In this document: piece after piece, positions 38,694-51,190 of the stretch
How positions within the stretch are numbered: the first letter of the stretch is position 1
Layout: each line of letters opens with the position of its first letter
Origin: Centropus unirufus
Taxonomy: Eukaryota > Chordata > Aves > Cuculiformes > Centropidae
Assembly: GCA_013397695.1 (NCBI GenBank)
Contig: VYZI01000241.1
Span: forward strand, 1-64,000
DNA length: 64,000 nucleotides
Direction of reading: 5' to 3'
Notes under the pieces: model-generated
What the model was told of the DNA's origin: nothing
The model's input: only the letters and a program-made list of their open reading frames with translations
Database searches by the model: none
Made by a program: the position numbers and the translations under genes

Positions 38694-39010
38694 AATGTGG
38701 GGCCCAAGTGTTTTTTTCCTCCCTCGTTCCATTAGAAGGAGAAGACAGGCCCAGACCATCGATATATGGCTTGGTAGCTGGTATCACCGTAAAAACTGTG
38801 GTTTGTTTGACTATGGGATGGCCTACACAGCACTAGGCCTACAGGCATCAAATGGGAGCCACCTTTCTCAAAGGGGAAGGAGGGATTTTGGTCAGGAAAT
38901 TGCAGGGCTCATTGATGGGGCTTTAAACTAGATGTGAAGGGGAAGGGGGATAACATCAAGCCTATGACAAGCTGCGGGAGGACATGCTGTGGCTATAGGG
39001 CCAGGGTGCT
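38694..39010 (+). mobile_element. CR1 LINE internal fragment (end of ORF1 esterase and ORF1-ORF2 spacer)
   Basis: On the plus strand this segment encodes residues resembling the C-terminus of the CR1 ORF1 protein, an SGNH-type esterase domain. The recognisable phrases are WYHRKNCGLFDYGMAYTALG, then HLSQRGRRDFGQEIAGLI, ending ALN and a stop at 38929-38931. The following spacer (aaactagatgtgaagggg) is the usual CR1 sequence before ORF2. The catalytic DGxH position reads NGSH, so the Asp is lost. The fragment has neither the 3' end nor reverse transcriptase, which is unusual for CR1 and suggests a later deletion. It lies antisense to MAP1B in intron 2. Boundaries are approximate. Confidence 0.8.
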
Positions 39011-41380
39011 AGGGTATGGGGTCTCCACCTGTTGCCCGAGCACATCCTACTGATGAAGCCTTCTTCCTCTACAAACAGGAAGCTTTATGCTTGAAAGCTC
39101 TTGTAAGAAGCCTTTTCTATAACACCCAAAATGATTCCAGAGATCTTTTTTTGCCGTCTTACCTGGACAGCATCCAATCAGAAAATGCAGTAAAGGACTG
39201 GGCAAACTTGGCTCTCATCCTAATGCCTGCTTCAACTTTGGCTTCTGTGATCTGTACTTATGACTGAAAGAGCAAGAAATCAGCTGCTAGCTGTGAAACT
39301 TGAGGGGTCTCTGTTCAACCCCATCTTAGGTGGCTGGCCATTCTCGTTAAATGCTTGAGCCTGTCAGAAGATAGATGACCAGATACTGCAGGAAGTCTGA
39401 GCAGACCGCAGCTCCCACTCCACAAGGAGGAGAGTGGGGGCATTTTTCTGAAAGAGCATGCTAAAAAGCAGAAAAGGAAGCAAAAATCCCCTCTCTCACT
39501 TTTCAGAGCTTCTGCTAGCAGCAGCCACAACAAAAAAAAAGAATAAAAAATCTTGGTGTTCTGAAATAAAAATATTGGAAAACTGGTCATAAGTAAGTCG
39601 AAAGGAACAGAAAGATACTCTTTCAGCCCATGTATTAATGAAAGATATGGCAGTAAATTTCTACCATTTCATTCTCTTATAACCATGGGGGACATTCCGA
39701 GATTTCATAGGAGGAGAATAAAAGCCATGCAATGTGGCCATTTACTGCTGATCTTCCCCTTGATATATTCCTCAGCCCCTACCATTCCTCCCTTGAGAGC
39801 TGCTGTCACTAACACATCATTCCTCCTCCGCCTCAGAGGATGGTATCTTCAGCCTCTGTGCTAGAGCTCATTTATTCATTATTTGGCAGATAACGCTTTC
39901 ACAGGCAATTCCATTAACAATATCCATCTCAATGACAAAGCACATCTTTTACGTGTCTGGTTTACAACCACATAGACAATAAGTGTTGTCCTGGGCCCTG
40001 CTTTTTGACAATGGAAATCACTTACCTAGTGCAAGTTGTGTTTATTACCCATTTTCTTCCAGCCACATGGGTTGGCAGAAGTTTTGCTTTAAAAAATGGC
40101 CTGTATCCTTTGGTGACTTTGCTGCTTTTGTTGAACTAAGAAAACTAATAATAAATATTCAGCTTTCCATGTATGACCAAAAAAAAAAACAAATAAACTT
40201 TGAAATCTGAAGTAGTATGTCAAAAGATTAATCTTCCAAAATTAGATTGAGACTACTGGGGAGGACCCTTGCAAGTTATTGGAGCTCTGTGCTTAGATTT
40301 ATATTGTTATTGTTGCTCAAATGAGAAAAATAATCCAGTAAAAATTAAATGAGCAATTTTCACAAGAATGCCTCTGAGTATTATTAAGATTCACAGTACA
40401 GAGTGCTGTGCTGTTTCATAATAAATCGATAGGAACTAGGTAGTAAGTAACTACTGTCTTTATAATGGAGCAAATATTTTGCATTACCAATGTTTCGGAA
40501 ACAGGCTGGTTGAGCCTATTTTTTTCCCTAAATACATAGCTAGAAGTTAAATGCTTCAGTATTTTCCATCCTCATACACTTTAGTAGCAGACAAAATGAG
40601 CCTGAATAAATTAACCCATTACCTCAACTACTATTGTTCTCATTATCAACCCTCTAACATTGTACATTCTTAGAATATAACCTTAAGTGCAATAATTATA
40701 GGGATTGGTTCATTAGCAAGTATGATCAACATGGGTTATCAAAAGCATTTTTCATACTTAAGAAATAGAGCAAATTACTAAAATAAAGAAATCTCTAAGA
40801 TCTACAGCAAGTCAATCTACCTGATATAATATTTCTTTAACATAGTTAGAAGCAGATGGAAAATTTCATTTTCCACCGTCTTTTGTCTAAAGAAGACTAG
40901 AGATACCCTGCTGATTCCTGCAAAAAGCTTGTGCCCAGTCTGGCAAAATGTCAGGTGAAATTTGACTATGCAATGAAGAAAATGCTATTTTGGATGTGAT
41001 ACACCCCCTTCAGAAATCTTGCTGATTGCACACAGGCTGTGTAATTATAGGCACTCATGAACTGTAATTCATTAGAATGACAAAGTGTCAGCATTGGTGA
41101 GACATTTAACCCAATCAGTGTTGAATGAACACAAGTATACTTTCAGGATCATCATCACTGGAAAAAAAGAATAAAGGGGATGCTTTAAGGAACATAATAC
41201 CAATACAGTTGCATTTCTCCCCTCAAAATTTAAATAATTTACTATTTAATATATTCTGTCTTTTTTGGAGGAAGAAGAGTGCTGTGAGTTTTAATATTTT
41301 TGCTTGACACAGTAACAATTGCCATTATTGGCCTTTACATCTACCTGAAAGTTGTGTGTTGGTTTCTTCTCCTAAGTGAC
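39011..41380 (-). other. MAP1B: MAP1B intron 2, segment D
   Basis: An 83-codon open frame on the plus strand (39016-39267) directly follows the CR1 fragment. I do not recognise its product and consider it chance. The rest is ordinary intron with an 11-A run at 40179-40189. Confidence 0.7.
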
Positions 41381-41660
41381 TTGCAACAGGATAAGAGGAA
41401 ACGGCTTCAGATTACATCAGAGGAGATTTAGTTTGGGTATTAGGAAAAATTTATTTACTGAAAGAGTGGTCGAGCACTGGAATACAGGCTGCCCAGGGAA
41501 GTGGTGGAGTCACTGTCCCCAGAGATGTTAAAAAACAATAATCTGTAGATGTGGCCTTTCAGGACATGATTTAGTAGACACGGTGGTGTTGGGCTGACAG
41601 TTGGACTTGGAAGATCTAAGAAATCTATTCCAACCTTAATAATTCTATGATTCTATGACT
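41381..41660 (+). mobile_element. CR1 LINE 3'-end fragment
   Basis: This plus-strand CR1 3' end carries the block GGATAAGAGGAAACGGCTTC, then GGAGATTTAGTTTGGGTATT, then GGCTGCCCAGGGAAGTGGTGGAG. It ends in CCAACCTTAATAATTCTATG followed by the terminal ATTCTATGA repeats. About 280 bp of the C-terminal codons and 3' UTR remain. The fragment is antisense to MAP1B in intron 2. Confidence 0.95.
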
Positions 41661-44600
41661 GTTTTGCATGATAGGTAGAATTGCATTAGTTTTATTTTTT
41701 CCGTGTGAACCATGATACAATTTAGGTTTCACACAGTTTTCTAAGGGAGTTACACTAAAAGGAGGACTTTTAATAGATGTTAATCAACTGACCTCTGCCT
41801 GATGTTAGTTCTAAGTTGTGCAAATCCACAAGTATTCTTTCTTAAGAAAAAGTGCAGACCCGTGGAGAACCAGAATAATAAATAATATTGGGGTTGATCC
41901 TGTCTTCACTGGGATCAAGAGCAAAATTCTGCCTGATATCCAAAAGGAGCTATTCCATACACAAAACTTTTATTTCTACAGATCCAGACTCTAGCAAAGA
42001 AAAGGGAGATTCTTTTATGCTGAACTAGATTGGCTGTATTTGCCAGTTAAGCATACTTTTTAACATGGCGATTGTGGTCCTTAGTGCATTTTTTCAAGAT
42101 GGTTACAATTCTACAAAGTTACACCACTGCATAGTTCATAAGACACTAACCTGAAAAACTTTAAAATAGGAATATTTATAATGTATACTATTATAAGCAT
42201 ATATTAAATAAAGTAATAGACAATGAATATGCACAATAGAAGGAGTGAGAAATTCAACCACATAAATCCCAACTGCACAAAACTTAGGAAGAGAAATGTT
42301 GGTTTTCTGCACAAATTCTATAGTTTCTTTTTATCAGTTTACTACAAAGTCTTTCACCTTGACTTTTGCTGTTGAAAAGTTCTGATTTATGGTTTCTGTT
42401 TCAGGTCCTTTGTGAGTCCTCACAAATGAGCAGATTTTGCTTACTGTTCCAACATGTTCCCTAGAGGGAAAATTTCTTCTCTTGCACAGAGCACTAAAAA
42501 CAATTTGAAAGAAAAAGAAAAAAAAAACCTGAACAAGCAAGCTCACCTCATGTGGTTTGCTTCTCACATGAGTGTTTAGAAGTCTTCACAGTCAGCTTTC
42601 ATATCACATTTGGACAAGTAGGACGAACTTTATGCAATTAAGCTATCAAAAGTTCTCCCCAGCACAGCAGTTGTATATTCCTCTACAGCTACCTATTTCT
42701 GTTTGGGTTTGATCATTTTTAGCCAATGCCTTGACCCATTTTACATCCTCTTTTACACTCCACACTGATGCAAGGGACAGGCAATGGTCCCTGAATCCAA
42801 CTCCTTTATCAAATCTAACGTATCAGATGAGAGTAAAAAAAGCATAGGAATGCAGCCAAAACTAGAGAGAATACAGTCTGTCATTGTTAATCCTTTTTAA
42901 TATTCCACTTTACACCAGAGAGGATTTAATTGTTTCTAAATGGCTCTAGGGCCTCTAAATTAGAAAACCTGTCTAAATTAGCATTTACTTGAAAGACTCT
43001 TCGTAACAAATATTGATCTATCATACCCATAGATCATTCTAGAGATATAGCAGTCTTCCCTTGCCTAATTAAACTGTGCTAATAGGAAAAAACAGGCCAC
43101 ACCCAAAAGGCAGAACAGATATGCCGGAGTGTGAAAATGCCTGCAAGTCTTGAGCTTGAAAGGCAGAGGCATACAAACTTTGCCTGAATCCTAATGAACT
43201 TCACAAGATCATAATCTGTACAGATGCAATTTAAATTCCCTTCCCCATCTTCAGCCTCAAAGTCTTCTAATTAACCCTCAGTTGTGAGATAAGCAGCTGT
43301 GCAGAGACAGGGATGGCACAGCAGAGGTGACAAAAAGCAGAAGACTACCCCTTTCCACTTCTCTTCCCCCAGGATTTGAAGGTTGTTTCAGTCACTAAGC
43401 CAAAATCAGAGGGGTAATCAAAATGTCATTTACTTCATCTCCCATGGCATTTTAACTTCCACCCTGTAAGCATTCCTGGATTTAGGACTAGCAAGTACGT
43501 TTTAGCAGTCATGAAGCACACATTTCTACGGACACGTGGCAGTGCTTAAAGCCATTTCACTCCCACTTGACATGGAGCTTTGTTGGAGGTGGCAGACAAT
43601 ATTTCACCAGCTTGGCTTACGCTTTGCCCAGACACTCAGCTTCCTACAGAGGTTTAGATCTAATGGAAGTTAGCTGATTTACTGCCAAGTTCAGCACCAC
43701 CCAGACTCACAAGGAAACCACAGGAGAGAATTGCTGGGCTTTATTTCAAGTGGCGCCACAGCAACCCACCAGTGATGCAATTCATTTTATGTGGAACTCT
43801 TACAGACTATAGACCAGACCCCTACAACCATTTCCCTCCAACTGCCTACAGATGGGATCCACAAATTGCAAATCTTCAACAGCCTTCCAGTATTGCCCCA
43901 ACATACAATAGGGTAGATCTGAGAGGACCCTTCTGTTTTCAATAAATCTACTTAGATTTTATACATGTTAAAAGCAGAATTCATCAAAGTGATGTGGTAA
44001 TCACAGTTTAAGATAAACTGCTGGCTATATTTTGAGTGGCTTTGTTTCTTTGTTTGTTGTTTGTGTTGTTTTGTAATAAGTGGTAACAGACAGCTGCTCC
44101 TAGCAAGCATCCAAAGCCCTGCTTCTTTGCCCACATTTAAAGTAACTGAAAAGTATTTGAATGTTGATTTCCCTGTATTTGCATATATCAAAAGGTTGTT
44201 TTTCATGCAGATGTATACAGGTACTCAGTTTCATAAAATGGACCACATTTTTTTTTAATCAACTCAGAAATCTGAAGGAGTTACACAAATGGATGAATGA
44301 CTCAGTTTTAGTGTTATTTTCAAACCAAGTTGAATGATCCCCATACAGATTGCTTTCTGACATCTGGCTAGTAGCTTATTTGAAGAGAGTTGGTGGCCTC
44401 ATTTTGAATTCTAATGAAGACCATGCTGCATAAACCACTGACATTAGATTCCCTATTGGCATACTTGGCAGCGCACTCCTCTATGGGAAGCTGAAGTAAG
44501 ACAAAAATAATTAGATGTCATTAAGTCACAGCAACTGAGTCAAGATCAAGTCCAGACCAAGGACTACGCATAGCATCTAACTGCCACCATCAGTCTTTTT

Positions 44601-47600
44601 GTAGTTGAGGGACGAAGTTAAGAACTGAACTTCAGGTCTCTTGATTTAGGATATATCAAGTGTTCTGGAGTTACTTAGAAAGCTATGGTTTTGACACTTT
44701 TTTTTATCCCTAAGAAAGACAGAAGGCCACACTGGGATTCAACTTGTATGAACAAGTATTTTTAGATAGACAATACTGAAATGCCTTGTCAAACTACATG
44801 CTACTCCATTCCTATATTCCTGTCAGACAGCCATAGCACAGGTTGAGACGGGAAAAAATACTGAGCTATACTCAACTTGACAAGTGAGTCTTTTACTTGC
44901 TTAGGTCTCAGGTCTTTTATTCTATGCTGTGCATGGGAAAGGAGACACTATAATACATTTTGGTGTGGCTATATTGCAACTTCTAAACTAGGGAAGCTCA
45001 AGTCTGTTAGAGACATCCTGAAAATACAGAGAATACACAATCTGTAAGGCTGATTTCCCAGCTATATCTACAGCTTGTGTTAATTCATGCACAAATATAG
45101 CTGTATGTCTAATGGTCTTGCTTTTCTCCCTACTGGCCCTAAAGAATTAATGTAATGTTAAGCATTTTCATAAATCACCAGTCTTTGTGACCTTCAGACT
45201 GAGAGTTCTCACCTTGCATGAGCTACGCACTGCTTTTACTCCATTGGCTACAAGCTATCTGAAGTTTGCTGAGCTCTTTTCACATTGAAAAATTTGTCCT
45301 TTATAGTCAACAGATCTGAATTGTCTGGAATTTAAACTCCAGACAAGATCTCAGAGCAAAATAGAACATATGTCTCACATTAAGTACTATGGCCTAAAAC
45401 CAGTTAAGAGAGCAGTCATATTGACCTCAGTATGTGCTCCCTTACTGCAAGGCAATGAGCATGGGCGTTGAGGATGCCACCTACTGGCAAAAAGCCATGA
45501 GGGACTAATTCCGTGGTAGGCGATTTCCAAAAATGGGAGAGTAAGAAAACATGATGTGGGTCATTAATTTGTTTAGGTCTCTGGGCAGGGTGTGTTTAAC
45601 TGCTAACCTGAAGTTTTTTAAATCAAGTAGCTGTAACTGCATTATATGATACTGAATTTTTATGTACAAACTTTGGGTGGAATGAGTTTTGAAGTATATT
45701 ATTACAACTTAATTTTCTAGTGAAAAAGGATTGTTTGAAAATAGTAACAATTTAAAAGGCATCAGAGACAATGAGAAAATATGAATAGAACTTCAAAGCT
45801 GAGACTGCTCACACTTTTCTATGTTTCCTCTTGTTTCACAGGATCTCAAAAATAACTCTCAAGAGTTCTTTAATGAGACTATTCAGTCTAAACCTTTGAC
45901 AGTAAAGTCTGAAAAAGCATTAAACTCTTCAGTGAATCTCTTTGTTATTGAGCTGCCAGCTACAGCAACTTCAATTCCAAGCTTTATGTGGTGAATTTGT
46001 GATTTGATTGCAAAAAGTCATCTTGGTGGAGACTATCTATCCTGCTAACTACACGTACAAAACAACAACTGTTGTCCTAATGCTATGTCAAGGCAGATCC
46101 ATGGAAAGTAGACCTCTGATTTGAGAACCATCTCTACTGGTTTGAAAACATCTTCTCTTTTTTTTACACCCAATCATTACCGATGAGATTTTTCTTATTA
46201 TCCCAACCTACTAAAAACACAAGTCCTCTAGACTATCTAATGAAAAACAGTTGGTCTAATATTGACATAGTATACTCTGAGTGTCACATCTTTGTGAGTT
46301 ACAGATATGGACCAGTATAGGTGGTAATATTTGGGGGGGTTCAGCAACGACCTCTGTCAAAATCTAATTTGGTCATTTTCTAAATTAAGGTAACATCCAC
46401 TGACAGCAGGATAGCAATCTACTCGAAAAGAAGACCAATAAAAAATATAGTCGTGCCTGAAGTAGCTCCAACATATTTACTAGCTGAGGGAAGCCAGATG
46501 TAGAAGGACTAGAAAATATCATTTATGAGGAGAAAAATCCCTGACCATAGCTTTCTCTAAACACGTCTATTAAAAACATAAACATTGCTTTGTTGTTAGC
46601 TGTGGTGTGGTTCCAAGAAAGGCAACATGTCTGCAAGTGCCAGTAGTCACAAGATGCTATTTACATTTTACTACTAAACTACCATGGCTTGCTGTGATTT
46701 ACAGGAAAATTGAGGGAGGACTAGCATGGGAAAAAGAAGAAAAACAAGTGCCATCTAACACAAAAACAAGTGCCTCTGTAGTCTTGAAAACATCTGTTAA
46801 TATCAAAACATCACATTCCCTTCATTTTAGGAAAGCAGAAGGGAATGGAATACAATGTTTAAAATAAGCTGAAGAAATAAAAAAAAAAAAAAGGAAAATA
46901 GGAAAAATTGTTTTGGATGTTTCTGGATCACAAAATAAAGCCTTTGATCTATGCTTTGTCCATGCAAAAACTGCCCGGGAAGAGACATTGAAACTGTCTC
47001 TGAAACATGACAGTCGATCCCTGACAACTCAGAACTGTGGCAAAGCTAAATACTGAAGTGATAAGAAATTCCTGATGGTCTTCTGGCAGATCCATCACCG
47101 ATGGGATCATTCTACTCTCACGGACTGAAGTCTGGGGCTGCATCTGCATGGGGCTTTGCTGTCCTGTGCAGAGGTACCAGTTCTTTAGAGATGGCAGTAT
47201 AGCCCTACACAGGGCTGCCTTTCACCACCAGTTTCATTTCCATCAGCAAAAGAAAGCTTTCAGAGTGATCTCTTCTTTTCAAGACACCCCTGCTGTCTTC
47301 TCCCAGTCAAGACAAGAATGAGGAAGTGTAATCATGGCACAACAGGAATATTGTCCTGTGCTGAACATACCCCACTAACTACCATCACCCTGGAAAGCAT
47401 CAGGCATAGTGTTAAAAACCCATATGACTCTCTGAGCACCCTAGGAAGGCTTGAAATGCAGAGGACTACATAGGTAATTTCATAGATTCCCAGCCATCTT
47501 CAACATCAGAAGGGAAAAAGGTTCAAATTAGGAATGGCCTGTAAGTTAGACAAGCTTCAACTCTGCAAATACATTATGTATTGTGTCAAACTGAAAAAAA

Positions 47601-50600
47601 TAGTCCTGTGAAATACAAGTAAATCTCTTCAGTTTCTTCCAGGTTGTCTCCCAGAAACTCATTCATTGGTACAGAATTTTCTTTCCATTTAAACCAATTT
47701 AATTGCAAAGGGAGCAAGTAGGCGATGAAACAATACAGAAGTCAGAATTATATTTTTATAGAAAAGTACAGCTCTAATGTATGACCATATTATACTGTTC
47801 AATGGACTGAATAGTAGGTCTATAATGTTAAGGAAATCTGAACGTTTTGCACCTCTGTCTTCCTGTGATTACTGTCTATAAGTTGTTGTGGAAGACCCAC
47901 ATTCATTAGCATAGCCTAGTAAATGTGTTTCTTCCACTGCAGCAAGGCAACAGCTCCACTTTACAGATTAATACTACCAGATCCTCCTGTTCAGTCATAA
48001 AATGAGAATGTTGGCAAGGTCTTCTTCCACATGATAATCCCCTGCTTGACATACAATGACATTATCCCAACAGAGCTGGAGACAAATTGTAATTCTTGTT
48101 GTAATTACAGGCTTTAATAGGCATAGAGGGCTGTTAGGTGCAGAGCAACTGTTTCCAGTAGGGACTTCTAGGGGAATACAATTGGTGCAGCCAAACTATT
48201 GATGCAGTTGAGACTTGGTGAATTTCATGTCTTCCATATGTTATGTTGGAAGATGTGATGTTTTTATTTTGGTCCAGAAATTCATGTAGTAGGACACAAC
48301 AAAAAACAAAAGATCATTTCAAGCTTTTTTAATATATTGTGAATTGAAACATAAACAAATTGCATTTTGTAATACAACTACTGAAAAAGTGGACATTTAT
48401 GAAGTTGTCAGGAAATGTTAAGTGTACCAAAGCACTTAAAAATATTTAAGCTTCCCAAATCTAATTAACTTTTGGAATATGAGGTCTGCAGCTAGTAATG
48501 ACAAGTTTGAAAAATTCAATAGTGCTAGACAAATGATTATGAGTAATGTCATTAAATTATTAGCATGTGACAAACGTTAAGAAATAAATGCTGTCCAGAG
48601 ATACTCTTGAAGGCATTGCTGCCTACATCTATTTAAACTACTGGTCACAAAGAAAATAATTTTTTAACTATTTTTTTTTTCAGTTTATCTGAACTCCACA
48701 CAGGTTCTGCAAGACCAAGAAAACTTCAAGACGCAACCTGAGGATAAGAAAGCATGCTGGATGCTCATAATACCCATGCTAGGATGTGTGGTGGGCATGG
48801 GATACTTCAAAGCCCCAGGTTCACAAGCACGACCTCTCTCATTGACTTCTTAAGGGTCTGTCAGCCTTCATTCCTTATTTATTTCCCAGAAGTTCAAAAA
48901 ATGGTGTCAGAAAAAAAACCACACCACTTGAACACAAGAAGTTGAAAGCAAAGCTTCCCTCTTCCATATGTTAGTATTTTGCTAGTCTGTCAACTCTTGT
49001 CTGTCCTATGTGTTTGGGACAGGTTTTAGTATGTCAACTTCCTTGGTTACCCAGAAAATGTCATTCCTTTCTCGATGGTCTTTGAAAGGACTCATCCAAG
49101 ACTAGCGTTCTGCTCTGAATAATGGATACATATATGAATATCAAGAAACAAACCTTTCTAGAAGAGCTTACTGGCTCTGACTGGGATGGACTTAGCTTTC
49201 TTCATAGCAGCCAGTAAGGTGCTGTGTTTTGGATGTGCTTAGAAAAGTTGGTAACACACCAATGTTTTGGTTATTGCTGAGCAGTGTTTACACAGCATTG
49301 AGGCTTTCTTCTGCTCCACTCTGCCAGCCAGTGAATATGCTAGGGATGGACAAGAACATGGGACGAGGCAAAGGTAGTAAGCAATTTTTTTTGCTTCACT
49401 TGTTTTTTGCCTCTTTCCTTCACCCATTAAATCATCTTTGTATCTTGACCTGTGAGTTTCCTTGCTTTGGCTCTTCCTGGTTTCCCAGGGTCAGGGTGGG
49501 GGGAACTCAATAAAGAGCTTACAAGACCTAGGAAATTTGTGACTTCAAATATGCTTCCAGAAGCTGCCTTTGGCAGGAGGGAGTTGACTTCTAGGTGATA
49601 GTCTCCATAGCTCATTAGAATCACTCAGAGATGACACAGCCTCTGAATATGGCTCATGTCATTGGAAGATTGTTTTTCATTTTGTTGAGTTTGGGTCTTG
49701 TCCTTTGTTTTGTTTTCCTCTGTTTGGTTTTGTTTTGGGGTTTTCTTGTTTCTTTTTTTTCTTTCCCCTTGTGGATGCAGGGGTTGCTTTAAATAAATTC
49801 CTAAGCTTGCCAGAGTTCTGATGGGCAGAATCTCCCACATACAGCTACGCAGGAGATGGGGACACAGGGACACAGACAGTGACTCATCTCACCACTATAG
49901 ACAAGCTCTCAAGTGCCAAAATATATAAAGTTACAACATTGAAATAGTACTGAAATTCACCAGATTGGTTTCTGAATTATTATTTTAGTGCATTTTTTTA
50001 AAAAAACCTTTATTTTATCTTGTATCAGCAAGCAGCTTTGAATCAGAAACTGAATAATTTCAACTAGTAGAAAAGCCAGGAGCCAGAAAAGTCATGTCCT
50101 TACATTTCTGTTTCTATGCTGCACACGCAGACAGCATGCAACTGACTTCTCTTTTCAACTCTAGGAACAGATTTACACCATCGACTGCAATACAAAAGTA
50201 ACAACCATGTGGACAACTGAGGGGTTGTTGCAAATGTATGAGCCTTTGTTACAGAACTATCCACCTTTCCATTTGTGACTATTACTAAGGGTGTATCTTC
50301 CCTAGCTATTCATAGATTCTGTGAGGTATTGTGGGAGAATATTAGACTAGTAGACCCACAGCAGCCTAGACAAGAGCACCTGGATTAATCCAGAATTGCT
50401 GCATCTGTTGCATTTGTTTCTGTAAGGTAGAGGACAGCTGGAACTCCTCATCCTGTCACAAGGCTGACAGCAGCAGGCACAGTGGCAATTCTCATTCTGC
50501 GGTTGGCAACAAAGATGAACATGTGCTCTCCATTCTGCTCAGTCTAGAGACAATATGCATCTCAAGTCCTCTTCTCTATGTCTCGTCCTATTACTGAGCA

Positions 50601-50601
50601 C
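41661..50601 (-). other. MAP1B: MAP1B intron 2, segment E
   Basis: About 8.9 kb of intron without recognised exons or transposons. It contains a T/G-rich tract near 44040-44076, an A-run near 46879-46892, the palindrome TGTAATTACA at 48100-48109, and a T/G-rich low-complexity tract at 49673-49770. Confidence 0.75.
49673..49770. repeat. T/G-rich low-complexity tract
   Basis: About 100 bases on the plus strand are almost entirely T and G with TTTTGTTTTG-like units and a final T/C run; on the transcribed strand this is A/C-rich. It looks like a degenerate simple repeat in intron 2. Confidence 0.7.
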
Positions 50602-51190
50602 ATGGAATCATAGGATTGTCTGGTTAGAGCAGACCTTTGGGATCACTGAGTCCAACCATGCCTGTCCACTACCAAGCCAAATCCCTGAGCACCTCAACTG
50701 CCCATCTTTTAAACAACTCCAGGGGTGCTGACTCAGCCACCTCCCTGAGCAGCTTGTTCCAATATCTGATAACCCTTTTAGCTAAGAAATTTTTCCTGAT
50801 ATCTAATCTGCACCTCCTCTGGCACAACTTGAAGCCATTTTCTCTCAACCTACCACTTGTTAATTGGGAGAAAATACCCACCTCTCTACAACCTCCTTCA
50901 GTTGTAAACAGACATAAGGTCTCCCCTCAGCCCTCTTTCTCCAGGTGAAACAATTCCAATTCCCTCAGATGCTCCTCATAAGCCTTGTTCTCTAGCCCCT
51001 TCACTAGCCTCATTGTCTTTCTTGTAGCGTGAGGCTTATAATTGAACATGGTATTCAAGATGCAGCCTCACCAATGTTGAGAACAGGGAAAGGATGACTT
51101 TTTTGGTCCATCTGGCCAGGCTGCTTCTGACACAGGCCAGGATGCAATTGGCCTTCTTGGCCACTGGGCACACTGCTGATGCAGTAGGCA
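50602..51190 (-). mobile_element. CR1 LINE 3' fragment with reverse transcriptase C-terminus
   Basis: On the plus strand it starts ATGGAATCATAGGATTGTCT and runs through GAGTCCAACCATGCCTGTCC, the reverse complement of CR1 3' blocks. Minus-strand frames near 50669-50881 read RLRENGFKL, LDIRKNFLAKRVIRYWNKL and REVAESAPLELFK, the typical CR1 C-terminus. Upstream, GGCCTTCTTGGCCACTGGGC corresponds to the VAKKANCIL-type segment. It is 5' truncated near 51190, carries frameshifts and is not functional. It lies in sense orientation in MAP1B intron 2. Confidence 0.95.

Noticed and set aside
39016..39267. Plus-strand 83-codon open frame after the CR1 fragment
   Set aside because: No recognisable domain, no splice or promoter context, and a length expected by chance in 43 kb of intron.
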